Shown: positions 8,835 through 18,362, counted from the first letter of the stretch. The stretch: DNA of 51,058 nt from G963674505 sp964575975 (GCA_964575975.1 CAZNTU010000013.1:1-51058), one strand, 5' to 3'. Notes: generated by a model from the letters alone, not told the origin. Translations and numbers: made by a program.

Positions 8835-10610
8835 CTAAAAACGAAAACCTTCTCCTCGCTGCATCGAAAGCACGTTCTCCTCGCCAATCAGTCCCATCCG
8901 GGACAAAATCTTCATGTACGGCCCGAACGCCTTGATCGCATCCATGGCGACATCCGACGAGGCGGCATGCCTTGCGCCCGTCACCGGAAATTTCTCCGCC
9001 AGGATTTCCAAGATGGATTTCCGCGCGGGAAACTCCTTGAGCCTCACGTTTTCGTCCTCGGGTATCCCCGCAGCCTGCTTCGCCAGGCGTACGGCGTCCT
9101 TGAAACCGCCAAGCTCGTCCACGAGCCCCAGTTCGACGGCATCCTCCCCGGACCAGATTCTTCCTTTCGCCGCAGCGAGTATTTCTTCCTTTGAAAGCCC
9201 CCTTCCTTGCGCGGCCTTGTCGGTGAAATCCTCGTATATGCGGTCCAGCCATTTCTGGAAGAGATTCCATTGCGCAGGAGTGTAATCGTGGGTCCCGCTC
9301 CAGAACGAGGCGTTCTCGCTGGTTTTGATTTCGCCCCAGTTGACCCCGAGTTTTTCCCAGAATTCCGAAGTGACCATTTTTCCGGCGAAAACGCCGATGG
9401 ACCCTGTGACGGTCCCGGGCTGGGCGACTATTTTGTCTGCGGACATGGCTATAAAGTACCCTCCGGAACCGGCCACGTCGCCCATGGACGCGATGATCGG
9501 CAAACCCTCCTGCCTTGCTCTCACCGTTTCCCTCCAAATGGTGTCGGAGGCGACATATGAACCGCCCGGGCTGTCTATTCTGAAAACCAATGCGGAAACG
9601 CTTTCGTCTTCCATGGCCTGCCGGAAAGCCTTGGCAACCGTTTCGGAGCCCATGGCGACTTCTCCGGAAAGGGGGGAAAAGCCGCTTTCGCCCCGTTGAA
9701 CCGCCCCGACTCCGTAGACGACGGCGATCGTCTTTTCGCCGGAATAGGGAGATCCCGCCCTGTCCAAATATTGCGACCACTCGACCAGTTTCGCGTCGCC
9801 CCCGAATTCCTTTTCCAGCAAATCCAGGATTTCGTCCCTGTAAAGAAGCCGATCGACCAGCTTCTCGCCGACCGCCTCCTCGGCCGAAAACAGCCCCTTG
9901 TCGAACAATCCCCTCAGCTTTCGTTCCTCCAATCCGCGGTCGGATGAAACATCTTCGACCATTTTGTCGAAAAAGGAATTCAAAACGGCATCGAGGGCCT
10001 CCGCGTGCGGTTTCGTATATTGTTTTTCGGTAAAGACGTTCATGGCGTTTTTGTATTCGGCCCGGCTGTCGAACCTGGGAACTACCCCCAACTTTTCCAG
10101 AGTTCCTTTCACGAAAGGGGTCTCGGCCATGAAACCGGTGATGCAAATGCTTCCGGATGGCTGGATGAATATTTCGTCGAAGGCCGAAGCCAAGTAATAC
10201 GCGCCCGTACCCTGCCCGAATTCGCCCAGCGTATCGGCGAAGGCGTAGGCTTTTTTGCCGGTTCGCCGAAAAGCTTTCACGGCGTCGCGGATTTCCTGGT
10301 TTTTGGCGAGCCCCATTCTCGCTCCCCCCACATTCGCCACTATCGCTTTAACCCTCTCGTCCTCCGCCGCCCTCTCGATGGACGCCAAAAGATCGGAAAG
10401 CCTCGGACTCTCTTCGAAAACGGCCAAGGCCAAGCTTTCCTCCGGAACGTATTCCACGATCTCACCGTCCAATTTCAACTCGAGAATCGTATTTTCCGGA
10501 ACTTCCGGCCTTTTCGCCAAAAGCACGATATTCACGGCCAAAAACAATACGAATGTAAAAAGGGATACTGCCCCCATTATGACCAGCATCCGAGTAAACA
10601 GTCTTTTCAT
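8835..10610 (-). CDS. sppA: Signal peptide peptidase SppA, long form
   Basis: A 591-residue inner-membrane serine protease that cleaves left-over signal peptides in the membrane plane. One N-terminal membrane helix (about 8-32) is followed by two tandem ClpP/crotonase-like domains, as in the 67-kDa E. coli type. The Ser/Lys dyad is visible: Lys187 in the N-terminal half (AEYKNAMN) and Ser382 in the C-terminal half (GDVAGSGGYF). The substrate-groove motif RIDSPGGS (344-351) is also present. It lies upstream of nothing co-oriented except the window's dynamin cluster, which is convergent. The enoyl-CoA hydratase-like gene lies 174 bases upstream on the same strand. Confidence 0.93.
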   Translation of the reverse strand: MKRLFTRMLVIMGAVSLFTFVLFLAVNIVLLAKRPEVPENTILELKLDGEIVEYVPEESLALAVFEESPRLSDLLASIERAAEDERVKAIVANVGGARMGLAKNQEIRDAVKAFRRTGKKAYAFADTLGEFGQGTGAYYLASAFDEIFIQPSGSICITGFMAETPFVKGTLEKLGVVPRFDSRAEYKNAMNVFTEKQYTKPHAEALDAVLNSFFDKMVEDVSSDRGLEERKLRGLFDKGLFSAEEAVGEKLVDRLLYRDEILDLLEKEFGGDAKLVEWSQYLDRAGSPYSGEKTIAVVYGVGAVQRGESGFSPLSGEVAMGSETVAKAFRQAMEDESVSALVFRIDSPGGSYVASDTIWRETVRARQEGLPIIASMGDVAGSGGYFIAMSADKIVAQPGTVTGSIGVFAGKMVTSEFWEKLGVNWGEIKTSENASFWSGTHDYTPAQWNLFQKWLDRIYEDFTDKAAQGRGLSKEEILAAAKGRIWSGEDAVELGLVDELGGFKDAVRLAKQAAGIPEDENVRLKEFPARKSILEILAEKFPVTGARHAASSDVAMDAIKAFGPYMKILSRMGLIGEENVLSMQRGEGFRF

Positions 10611-10784
10611 TCACACATCCTTTGCTGTTTGCCTTTCCGAGTTCTTGAAACGAATGTCGGCGGGGTCCGGCGGCGGAAGCCCCGGTTCCGCCGGCGTCCT
10701 TTCCCTGACCAACCGGTCCGCGAAGAAATGTCGTTCGCTTCGTGCATGCCCACGGGTGCCGAAAACCATTATCAGAACCTTCGG

Positions 10785-11570
10785 CTATTTCATTTTTTTC
10801 GACAGATTCAATAGAGCCTCTTCGTGTTCCGGGCTGTAATGACATAGAGCCTGGTAGGCGGCGGACTGCTCCAGAAGCTCGCCCAGGGAATGCCTTTGCC
10901 CCATGCGAATCAGTCTTTTGGTCATTCGAAGCGCGGCCGCCGGCTTCTCCGCGATCTTTCCCGCCAGTCGCTCCGCCCTTTCCATCAGACGCTCGTGGGG
11001 TACTGCCTCGTTTACCATCCCTATTCTCAAGGCTTCGGCAGCGTCGATTACGTCGCCCGTGAAACTCAGCTCGCACGCTTTTGCCAATCCGACCGCGCGA
11101 GGCAAAAAATAAGCTCCGCCGTCCCCCGGTACAAGTCCGATGTTGATGAACGTCTCCCCGAACTTCGCCTTTTCCGAGGCGATCCTCATGTCGCACATGA
11201 GGGCGAGATCGCATCCGGCGCCGATCGCCGGGCCGTTTACGGCCGCTATAGTGGGGACCTCGACTCCATGCACGGCGAGGGGAATCCTCTGGATGTTTTT
11301 CCGATAGTTTTCCATGACTTCGCCGGGCGAACCCGCGAACATTCCCTTCTTCTCCGCCATGTCCTTGATGTTTCCCCCCGATGAAAACGCCGGGTCGGCC
11401 GCCGCGATTATCATCGCCTTGACGGACATGTCCATGTTTACGGTTCTACACGCCTCCTCCATCTCCTCGATTATACGGGAGCCGGAAATGGCGTTTCGGA
11501 TGTCGGGACGATTCAGCGTCACCTTTGCCACGCCGTTATGGATCCCGAAAAGAATTTCATTGAATTCCAT
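10785..11570 (-). CDS. Enoyl-CoA hydratase/isomerase (crotonase) family protein
   Basis: A 261-residue crotonase-fold protein. The oxyanion-hole regions AFSSGGNIKDM (61-71) and GPAIGAGCDLALMCD (113-127) and the PGDGGAYFLPR signature (148-158) are clear. The two catalytic glutamates of classical hydratases are not kept. The first is Asp121 (in GCDL) and the second falls at Thr140/Phe141 in FGETF. The enzyme may be an isomerase or act on another acyl-CoA. The start has AGGTAGCTT upstream, a weak ribosome site. The gene sits between sppA and prpE on the same strand, so a link to acyl-CoA degradation is plausible but unproven. Confidence 0.85.
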   Translation of the reverse strand: MEFNEILFGIHNGVAKVTLNRPDIRNAISGSRIIEEMEEACRTVNMDMSVKAMIIAAADPAFSSGGNIKDMAEKKGMFAGSPGEVMENYRKNIQRIPLAVHGVEVPTIAAVNGPAIGAGCDLALMCDMRIASEKAKFGETFINIGLVPGDGGAYFLPRAVGLAKACELSFTGDVIDAAEALRIGMVNEAVPHERLMERAERLAGKIAEKPAAALRMTKRLIRMGQRHSLGELLEQSAAYQALCHYSPEHEEALLNLSKKMK

Positions 11571-11796
11571 AAGCTACCTCCTTGCCGAGAGCTTTTTTTG
11601 TTTGCTGAATAATACGGTATCCGTTCGGAGCGCGAGTTCGACGAGAGTCGATTTCATGAATCGTTCCATCCGCGAAGATAGAAAAAGGTATGCCAAAATA
11701 ACGGTCGAGTGTCAATCGGCATCTCGACGTTTCAGTTCCTGCTCGCTTTTTCGACGGGAGTCATGGCATACGCTTGAAAATTCCAGAACGCAAAAT

Positions 11797-11832
11797 AAAA
11801 AGCCGACCGCAGAATTCCGCAGTCGGCTTTTT
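11797..11832 (-). terminator. Rho-independent terminator of prpE
   Basis: AAAAAGCCGAC (11797-11807) and GTCGGCTTTTT (11822-11832) form an 11-bp stem. It lies about 35 bases after the prpE stop on the minus strand and is followed there by a T-rich run. T runs flank both sides, so it could work in both directions. Confidence 0.8.
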
Positions 11833-11866
11833 ACATTCAAATCAAGCCGGAAGCAACCGCTACATT

Positions 11867-13774
11867 CTATTGATTCCTTGCTTTACCCAGACCGAGTCTC
11901 TGAACGGCCTCGTCCATCTCTCCCAGTATCGCAGGATCGTCGATGGTCGCCGGAACTTTGTACTCCTTGTTGTCGGCGATTTTCTGGATCGTTCCTCTCA
12001 AGATTTTGCCGGAACGGGTCTTTGGAAGGCGCTTGACGACCGTCGCCTTTTTGAAGTCGGCTACCGGTCCGATACGCTCCCTGACCATTTTGACGACTTC
12101 TTTCACGATATCGTCGTGGGGACGGTCGACTCCGGCGTTAAGCACCAGGAAACCGACCGGAACCTGCCCCTTGAGCTGATCCTCAACTCCGAGAACCGCG
12201 CATTCGGCCACGTCCGGATGATCCGCCAAGACTTCCTCCATGCCGCCGGTGGAGAGTCGATGCCCTGCCACGTTGATGATGTCGTCCGTCCTCGCCATGA
12301 CGTACACGTATCCGTCTTCGTCGATGAATCCGGCGTCGGCCGTCTTGTAGTAACCCGGAAAATCGACGAGGTACGATTTCTTGTATCCCTCGTCGTTGTT
12401 CCAAAGCGTGGGAAGGGTTCCCGGAGGAAGCGGAAGTTTCACGACCAATGCGCCGATTTGTCCCGCCGGGACGGGTTTGCAGGAATCGTCCACTACCTGG
12501 AGATTCCATCCGGGCGCGGGTTTCGTCGGAGAACCCTGTTTTACGTCGTATTTGTGCAACCCCAGGCAGTTGGCGGCAATGGCCCAGCCGGTTTCGGTCT
12601 GCCACCAGTGGTCGATTACCGGAACGTTCAGCGCCTTCTCCGCCCATACCAGCGTGTCGGGATCGAGCCTTTCTCCCGCCAGGTACAAGGCTTTGAAACT
12701 GGACAGATCGTAGTTTTTCATCAAGGTGGCCTTCGGGTCCTCGCGCTTTATCGCCCTGAACGCCGTAGGAGCGGTAAAGAGGGCTTTGACGCCATGCTCG
12801 GAAATGATGCGCCAGAAAACGCCGGCGTCGGGAGTGCCAATGGGTTTTCCCTCGAAAATGATCGTCGTGCATCCCTTGAGGAGCGGTCCGTAAATAATGT
12901 AGGAATGGCCCACGACCCAGCCCACGTCGGACGCCGCCCAGTAGACGTCGCCCGCGTCCACGTTGTAGACCGCTTTCATGGTGTACTTGAGCGCTACCAT
13001 GTGGCCGCCGTTGTCCCTGACGACGCCCTTGGGAATTCCGGTGGTTCCCGACGTGTAAAGGATGTAGAGGGGATCGGTGGCCTTGACCGGGACGCAATCG
13101 GCCGGAGTCGCGTTACTCATGGCCTCTACCCAGTCGATGTCCCTGCCCTCGATCATATTGGCGGACTCTTGCGGACGCTGGAAGATGATGCATTTTTCCG
13201 GTTTGCTGCTGGCCATTTCGATGGCGCCGTCAAGCAAGGGTTTGTAGGATATGATCTTTTTGACTTCGATTCCGCAGGAGGCCGACACGATGACTTTGGG
13301 TTTGGCGTCGTTGATGCGCGTGGCCAACTCTTTGGCCGCGAACCCGCCGAACACGACCGAATGTACCGCCCCGATCCTGGCGCAAGCCAGCATGGCAATG
13401 GCGGCTTGGGGAATCATCGGGAGATAAACGAGAACGCGGTCGCCTTTCTCGACGCCCTGCGCCTTCAAAACGCCCGCGAACTTCGCGACCTCGTCCCGCA
13501 ACTCGTTGTAGGTGAATTTCTTGATGGTATTCGTGACGGGGCTGTCGTAGATTAGCGCCAACTGATCGCCGCGACCGTTTTCGATGTGATAGTCCAAGGC
13601 ATTGTAGCAGGTATTGCACTCGCCTCCGACGAACCATCGGTAAAAAGGCTTGTTGGAATCGTCAAGCACCTTGTCCCACTTCTTGTACCAATGGCAATCC
13701 TCGGCGATCGGTCCCCAGAAGCCGTCGGGATCTTTGATTGATTTTTCGTAAGCTTCGATGTACGGGTTGGTCAT
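11867..13774 (-). CDS. prpE: Propionyl-CoA synthetase
   Basis: A 635-residue AMP-forming acyl-CoA synthetase. The N-terminal ACAS_N segment with FYRWFVGGECNTCYNALD is characteristic of propionyl-CoA synthetase rather than acetyl-CoA synthetase. The nucleotide loop YTSGTTGIPKG, the acyl-pocket region, GYYKTAD, and the C-terminal RSGKILRG carrying the catalytic (and commonly acetylation-controlled) lysine are all present. Reaction: propionate + ATP + CoA to propionyl-CoA + AMP + PPi. The start at 13774 has AGGAGGAG 7 bases upstream. The frame is open to 14035, but that extension lacks family similarity and lies inside the leader. A strong promoter is at 14047-14076. Confidence 0.9.
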   Translation of the reverse strand: MTNPYIEAYEKSIKDPDGFWGPIAEDCHWYKKWDKVLDDSNKPFYRWFVGGECNTCYNALDYHIENGRGDQLALIYDSPVTNTIKKFTYNELRDEVAKFAGVLKAQGVEKGDRVLVYLPMIPQAAIAMLACARIGAVHSVVFGGFAAKELATRINDAKPKVIVSASCGIEVKKIISYKPLLDGAIEMASSKPEKCIIFQRPQESANMIEGRDIDWVEAMSNATPADCVPVKATDPLYILYTSGTTGIPKGVVRDNGGHMVALKYTMKAVYNVDAGDVYWAASDVGWVVGHSYIIYGPLLKGCTTIIFEGKPIGTPDAGVFWRIISEHGVKALFTAPTAFRAIKREDPKATLMKNYDLSSFKALYLAGERLDPDTLVWAEKALNVPVIDHWWQTETGWAIAANCLGLHKYDVKQGSPTKPAPGWNLQVVDDSCKPVPAGQIGALVVKLPLPPGTLPTLWNNDEGYKKSYLVDFPGYYKTADAGFIDEDGYVYVMARTDDIINVAGHRLSTGGMEEVLADHPDVAECAVLGVEDQLKGQVPVGFLVLNAGVDRPHDDIVKEVVKMVRERIGPVADFKKATVVKRLPKTRSGKILRGTIQKIADNKEYKVPATIDDPAILGEMDEAVQRLGLGKARNQ

Positions 13775-14020
13775 GCTTTCTCCTCCTCTAAAGTTAGAAA
13801 AATACGGAAACAGGCACCGGATTTCCCTCGCGGGCGTTCGCTGGGAAAGGCGGCTCCCCTTGGCAATTCCGGAATACCCGTTCGGAAAAGCCCTCTTGTA
13901 TTTCAAAAAAACTTGGGCGAAAAGGACGAGCGGTTGAAGCGACGAACCGAGTTTTGTTTTTCGCCCGCGATCTTTATTTCGTTTCAAAGTCGCCAAGCCC
14001 CAAAACCGGCCGCAATCGAC

Positions 14021-14030
14021 CGAGCGCTCG
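14021..14030. promoter_or_regulatory. Palindrome just downstream of the prpE promoter
   Basis: CGAGCGCTCG is a perfect 10-bp palindrome located about 10-20 bases downstream of the predicted prpE transcription start. The position fits a repressor operator, but a short GC palindrome can arise by chance. Confidence 0.3.
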
Positions 14031-14046
14031 CTCAACTATGGGGGGT

Positions 14047-14076
14047 ATTCTATCCTCAGGCATTTTTGTTTGTCAA
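14047..14076 (-). promoter_or_regulatory. Strong sigma-70-type promoter upstream of prpE
   Basis: On the minus strand, TTGACA (14071-14076), an 18-base spacer, then TAGAAT (14047-14052). The -35 box is a perfect consensus and the -10 box is one base off. It is about 270 bases before the prpE start codon. Confidence 0.65.
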
Positions 14077-14269
14077 ACCTTTTTTTCATTTATTGAACCG
14101 TATTTATTCTATTAAGCGCCTTCGAAAACTTTTTCCGGCATATTTTATGCCGAAACAACCAAACCCACCGCGTGGCGGTTGTTTCCCCCCGTATGATTTC
14201 GTTCGGTTTTCCTTCGAACGACTTTCACCTTGTTAAAACGAACAGGCAGGCCCCGACGATAATAAAAAA

Positions 14270-14288
14270 GGGCTCGAATATCGAGCCC
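14270..14288 (-). terminator. Rho-independent terminator of the exported-protein block
   Basis: GGGCTCGA (14270-14277) and TCGAGCCC (14281-14288) form a perfect 8-bp stem with a 3-nt loop. On the minus strand it is followed by six T. It lies 51 bases beyond the stop of the gene at 14339. Confidence 0.85.
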
Positions 14289-14338
14289 TCTTTGTCAACG
14301 ATCGAAACTGTTTTAAGCGAGATCCGAATTTCCCCTTG

Positions 14339-15493
14339 TCACTCGAATCCACCTTTGGACGCACCGCCGCTTTGGCGCGCTTTATAAGGATCGTGCCTTC
14401 CGGAAAACTCACGGTCTCTCGAAAGTTCGCGATCCACCACGAATTGAATCTCCCTGCTGGTCGTGTCCCCGGTACGAATCCCCTTGAGCAGATCGACCTC
14501 GGCCGCCGTATACCGGTAGGGAACGCCTCGCAAGGTGATCTGCCCTCCCGCGTCCAGAATGTCGTTGATCATCTTGACGATGTTCGCTTGCAGCCGGAAA
14601 GGATCCGTGTCTTCGATGGTCACCCTCCAGTTGACGAAACAAGCCTGGGGATTGTCGGGAACAATTCTGGACCCGTAGCGCTTGGCTTCGATCACGCCGC
14701 CGGTCGTATTGACCACTTTGCCGAAAACTTCCGCCAACTCGTATTCGGTGGCGCCGTCCAACCGCACGTTGATCAGGTTTTCGAACTTGGCCGTGTTTTG
14801 CGCGAGAGCGCCGCCGGATTCCGAGCCACCGCCGTAGCTTCCTCCGCCGCTCGACACGACAGCGCCACCTCCGCCGCCGCTCGACACCACTGTGCCTCCC
14901 CCCGCAGGTCCGCCGCTCCACGCGGTAAGTTTTCGTCCGACCAAATCGCCGACTTCCTTTTCCACTTCCGCGATAGCGTCGTCGCAATCCCTTTTGGACA
15001 CGTTGAACGTCTTGGAAACGCCGACCCCCAGATCGCGTCCGCCGCTGTCGTAGCCCTCGCCGTCCAGCCGTGCCTTGGCTTTGCAGTATCCGTCGGAGGT
15101 CTGCCTGACCTTGACCTCGAGCCAAATAATGTAAGCCGCATCGACGCCGTACTTTTTGGTCATCTCCATCGCCGCCAGCACCGAATCCTCGCGGGCGCGC
15201 TCCATTACGCGGTTGTACTCGCGCTCGGACGACTCCTTGGCAAACGCGTTGAGGACCTCGAAATCGTGACGGACCAATTGATTGTTAATGAAGCGCATCA
15301 CGCGACGCATGTGGTCGGTCGCGTTGCCTCCCTCGTTGGCGTCTCTTCCCTCTTCCGTATAGAATGGAAGTACAACGATTCTCGTTTGCGCGAACGCGTG
15401 GCTGGCAATCAGCAGACAACAGATCGTCAACGTCGCCAGAAACCAGATCGCCGGAACTGTCGCGCCGCTTCTCCCGCAGTTTCTTACTGTCAT
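14339..15493 (-). CDS. Secreted two-domain protein of unknown function
   Basis: A 384-residue exported protein. The N-terminal signal peptide ends at SHAFA/Q (about residue 35). Mature domain 1 starts RIVVLPFY, a pattern seen in TolB-N/LpoB-like envelope domains. A Gly/Ser-rich linker with repeated VVSSGGG units spans roughly 193-230. Domain 2 (about 235-340) begins LINVRLDGATEYELAEVF and looks like a second alpha/beta domain. The start has AAGGAGG 6 bases upstream. It is the last gene of a five-gene minus-strand block of exported proteins and ends at a good terminator. Function unknown; the TolB/LpoB-like resemblance is weak. Confidence 0.75.
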   Translation of the reverse strand: MTVRNCGRSGATVPAIWFLATLTICCLLIASHAFAQTRIVVLPFYTEEGRDANEGGNATDHMRRVMRFINNQLVRHDFEVLNAFAKESSEREYNRVMERAREDSVLAAMEMTKKYGVDAAYIIWLEVKVRQTSDGYCKAKARLDGEGYDSGGRDLGVGVSKTFNVSKRDCDDAIAEVEKEVGDLVGRKLTAWSGGPAGGGTVVSSGGGGGAVVSSGGGSYGGGSESGGALAQNTAKFENLINVRLDGATEYELAEVFGKVVNTTGGVIEAKRYGSRIVPDNPQACFVNWRVTIEDTDPFRLQANIVKMINDILDAGGQITLRGVPYRYTAAEVDLLKGIRTGDTTSREIQFVVDRELSRDREFSGRHDPYKARQSGGASKGGFE

Positions 15494-15634
15494 TTCCGTC
15501 CTCCTTAAGATTGGGTTAAAATGTTACCTTGACCGTTTTCCCCTTTATCGTTCGACAAGTTGGGTTTTCAAGTTAGTCCGATGGATTTTCCGGTGTCTTT
15601 AATCACAATCCGCAACCCTTGTCCATTCTCCGTT

Positions 15635-16831
15635 TTAATCGGGACCGCCGACGGATTTCGTGGCTTCGGAAGCGTCGAATCCCATGTCGAGGCACTGTGG
15701 ATCGTCGCCGAACACGAAATAGAGTTTGTCCTCCGCAAGAACGACGCCCGACTCGACCATGTCGAAACCGTCAAGATCCAGCATGAAATCCTCGAAATCC
15801 ACGGAGGGAAAGACGAACTCGCCCGGATTGGCGTGGTAGCGGTATATTTCGGTGACGTTATCACCGCGGCTTTTGGAAACAAAATCGCCCTTGTCCTTCA
15901 GCGCGCGGCGCAATTGCTTAATCCAAGCCGGATTTTTGAAGGAACAAAACATCAGGCTGTATTCGAAGCCTTCCTGCAATTTCGTCTCCCAATTCTCGAT
16001 TACGCGATGCGCCCCGGCCTTTTCCGTGATCACTTTGGCGCAGTTCCCCATGGCGTCCAGAATGCTCGCCTTGTCGTTTTCCCCGACGCCGTACACGTCC
16101 CTGCCGAATGACACCTGGTCGTCGGAAGAAACCGAAAAAAAGCGCAAAGTCAACCCCACCTTGGTCTTGAAATATTTGCCGTTGTCCATGGAGACGACAT
16201 CCTCCTTCAGAAGGTCCATGGCTCCGAAAAGAAGATAATTGACCTCAGTGGAGTATCTTACGAAAGCGTGGAAAACCTTCCGGGGATCTTGCTGATCCAA
16301 CTGGACGATCAGTTTGGATGGAGGAGTCCCTATTTGAAACCCGGCTCTTCCGAAATGCTCCTCGAGAAGATTGTTGACCCGGTCCAGGAAGAAGTTTTTT
16401 TCGCTTATGTAATTCGTGGGAAGGGATCTGAAGACCACGGCCACGTTCACGCGAGGTCTTCTTAGGGTCTGGAGGGTAGGCGTCCGATAGTTTTTCACGA
16501 TGGCCTCGATTCCGGCCCTGTCGACGTCGCAAAAGAAAACCGGGGTGTAGACCCCGTTGTTTTTCTTTCTGTTCAGGGCCTGTCGAATGGTAACGAGCCG
16601 CTCCTTCTCATCCATGACAATCTCTCTCAAATCCGCCGGAATTTCATTGGAGCCAAGCATTTCCAGCGCTCTTTTCAACGCCTCGGTTTTCCCGGCGCTC
16701 TCCGCCTCCTCCCAGCTTTTCGCGGTAACCGTGACCGAATCGACGCGGATAGTTTCGGCGAAAAGCGAAGGCCCGCACAATAACGCCAGAGCAGCCAGCA
16801 ATCCGATAAAAATACCGAACTTGTTTTTCAT
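15635..16831 (-). CDS. Secreted protein with FlgT/LPP20-like N-terminus
   Basis: A 398-residue exported protein. The signal peptide ends near residue 25 (SLFAE). It is followed by VDSVTVTAKSWEEAESAGK and TEALKRALEML, the strand-plus-long-helix pattern typical of FlgT N-terminal/LPP20-type domains that add the word 'A...A..AL' to outer-membrane and flagellar accessory proteins. The central region contains RPRVNVAVVF. The C-terminus is unassigned. The ribosome site is AAAGGGA 3 bases before the ATG. It is part of the exported-protein block, 19 bases after the stop of the upstream gene (16851). Role unknown; no flagellar genes are seen nearby. Confidence 0.7.
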   Translation of the reverse strand: MKNKFGIFIGLLAALALLCGPSLFAETIRVDSVTVTAKSWEEAESAGKTEALKRALEMLGSNEIPADLREIVMDEKERLVTIRQALNRKKNNGVYTPVFFCDVDRAGIEAIVKNYRTPTLQTLRRPRVNVAVVFRSLPTNYISEKNFFLDRVNNLLEEHFGRAGFQIGTPPSKLIVQLDQQDPRKVFHAFVRYSTEVNYLLFGAMDLLKEDVVSMDNGKYFKTKVGLTLRFFSVSSDDQVSFGRDVYGVGENDKASILDAMGNCAKVITEKAGAHRVIENWETKLQEGFEYSLMFCSFKNPAWIKQLRRALKDKGDFVSKSRGDNVTEIYRYHANPGEFVFPSVDFEDFMLDLDGFDMVESGVVLAEDKLYFVFGDDPQCLDMGFDASEATKSVGGPD

Positions 16832-16850
16832 GGTCCCTTTCCGTATCGAT

Positions 16851-18068
16851 TTAGAATATTTTTTCGTCCATGCACGAAATCGCGTTTACCAGGCTGTTGA
16901 AATAATAAACGTCCGAGGTTTTTCTCGACCCGGTCACCGTTTTTTCGAAAACGTTGGGCAGGGCGCATATGTTCTTGTTTCCCGTTTCCGCTTTGATAAA
17001 GCAAATATCCAGGATGGTGTTGTACCGTTTGCCGAAAGCGTTTTCGTTCATGTCTTTTTTATCCACCACATAGCGGAGCGCGAGCTTCACCTGGTTTTTG
17101 GGTTCCGGAACGTTAACGGCCAAAAGAGTTTGTCCGCTTTCGTCGTACCCGGAATAGGAGGATTGCGAGAACCGGACATCGCCCTCCTTTGTTTTGACCG
17201 TGAAGGTATGGACGGAATCCTGGATTTCGTTCCGGTTTTCCGGTAGCGGCACCACCTGTTTGAACTGGGACATCTTCGCGTTGAAGAAATAACGCGCGAA
17301 GGCTCGCAACCGTTCCTTGGAGGAATCGGACAAATCGTCCTCCGTGGTCCTGACGCAGTTGTCGCAAACCGGCAAAACGCCGTAAGTGTCCCTCAGCGAC
17401 CCCGAAATCATTCTGATCGCGTCTTTTTGTTCCCCCTCCCCGCCGAAATAGTCCTGCAAATCCTTTAGCATCTTGGCCGTGAATTTGTCGGAGGGGTCCG
17501 CCAGCTTTTTGCAAAACTGCTCCATGCCGTATTCGATCATTTTCGCGGAAGACAGTCTATCCTCGCCTTGGTACGTCACGAAAAAGGGTCTCGAATGGAT
17601 CAGGTTGCGGGTTTCCATGTTGAACAGGTTCAAGGAACCGAAAACGTAGGAGGAGTAGGTTTTGAAGGTTTTTTGAAAAACGGTGATTTCGTCGGGCTCG
17701 AAAGGCATCAACTGGTCGATGGTCAGGAAAAAGCCGTAGGTGTTGGACAGGTTTTCCATCTGTTGCGTTTTTTCGCCGGCGCTTTCCTTCGTCACGCCCA
17801 CATACCCGTGATAGGTCAGCTCATCCCATTTCAACCGTTTCAACAACTTGTGAACGAGACCTGTTTCCTTTTTTTCGAAGGTTTCGAAAAACCTTTGGAA
17901 AACGGGATATGTTTTTTCGGTGGAGAGTTCGCCGTTTTGCGCGCCCGCCGGGACATAGAAGCCGGCCCAGCAAAAGTCGGCGATCGCGGCGTTGGCCGTC
18001 GATGCGAACGACAATATCGAAAACGCGACTGCCGCCAATATCGACAAGTTGAAATTGTTTCTTGACAC
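16851..18068 (-). CDS. Secreted protein of unknown function
   Basis: About 405 residues. I place the start at GTG 18068, which has AAAGGCGG 4 bases upstream and begins immediately before a signal peptide (hydrophobic core SILAAVAFSILSFAS, cleavage after ANA). A TTG at 18083 is possible but would put the ribosome site inside the gene. The mature protein has several cysteines, including a Cys-x2-Cys pair in PVCDNC near the middle, which could form disulphides. No recognised domain. It sits between the small lipoprotein gene and the FlgT-like gene, probably in one operon. Confidence 0.7.
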   Translation of the reverse strand: MSRNNFNLSILAAVAFSILSFASTANAAIADFCWAGFYVPAGAQNGELSTEKTYPVFQRFFETFEKKETGLVHKLLKRLKWDELTYHGYVGVTKESAGEKTQQMENLSNTYGFFLTIDQLMPFEPDEITVFQKTFKTYSSYVFGSLNLFNMETRNLIHSRPFFVTYQGEDRLSSAKMIEYGMEQFCKKLADPSDKFTAKMLKDLQDYFGGEGEQKDAIRMISGSLRDTYGVLPVCDNCVRTTEDDLSDSSKERLRAFARYFFNAKMSQFKQVVPLPENRNEIQDSVHTFTVKTKEGDVRFSQSSYSGYDESGQTLLAVNVPEPKNQVKLALRYVVDKKDMNENAFGKRYNTILDICFIKAETGNKNICALPNVFEKTVTGSRKTSDVYYFNSLVNAISCMDEKIF

Positions 18069-18107
18069 GAGACCGCCTTTCAACGCATCGCGAGATTGTC
18101 CTGGTGG

Positions 18108-18362
18108 CTAATACGAGAGCTTGATTCCGGATTGCTCGTCGAAGAGCCTTTCGGTTTCCTTGAGGGTTTTAATATCGTTCGCCATATGCTCCTTGGCGGC
18201 GCCTGTTTCGTTCGCGGTCCGACGGGCCGACACGGCGGCGGCGCCGGCGATCGAGGAGGTACGCCCCAGCGCGTCGGCCGAATGGTAAGCCTGCTGCGGA
18301 GCGCATCCGGCGAAGGCGACAAATAAAACGGCGCAAAACGCCGAACACAAAAACTTTCTCAT
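18108..18362 (-). CDS. Small lipoprotein
   Basis: An 84-residue lipoprotein precursor. The lipobox is FAGC (Cys about residue 20) after a short hydrophobic segment. The mature part is Ala-rich then helical. AGGGA lies about 7 bases before the ATG. It lies between two larger exported-protein genes on the same strand and probably belongs to their operon, perhaps as a membrane tether. Confidence 0.7.
   Translation of the reverse strand: MRKFLCSAFCAVLFVAFAGCAPQQAYHSADALGRTSSIAGAAAVSARRTANETGAAKEHMANDIKTLKETERLFDEQSGIKLSY

Larger units (their letters stand above)
13775..14338. other. Intergenic region: prpE leader, promoter and neighbour terminator
   Basis: This 564-base gap holds no convincing gene. 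It contains the minus-strand prpE promoter (14047-14076), a roughly 265-base untranslated leader between it and the prpE start, a 10-bp perfect palindrome at 14021-14030, and the terminator of the gene ending at 14339 (14270-14288... read on the minus strand). Confidence 0.6.

Noticed and set aside
11774..13555. Plus-strand open frame opposite prpE (593 residues)
   Set aside because: Antisense shadow; the minus strand carries the complete propionyl-CoA synthetase motifs.
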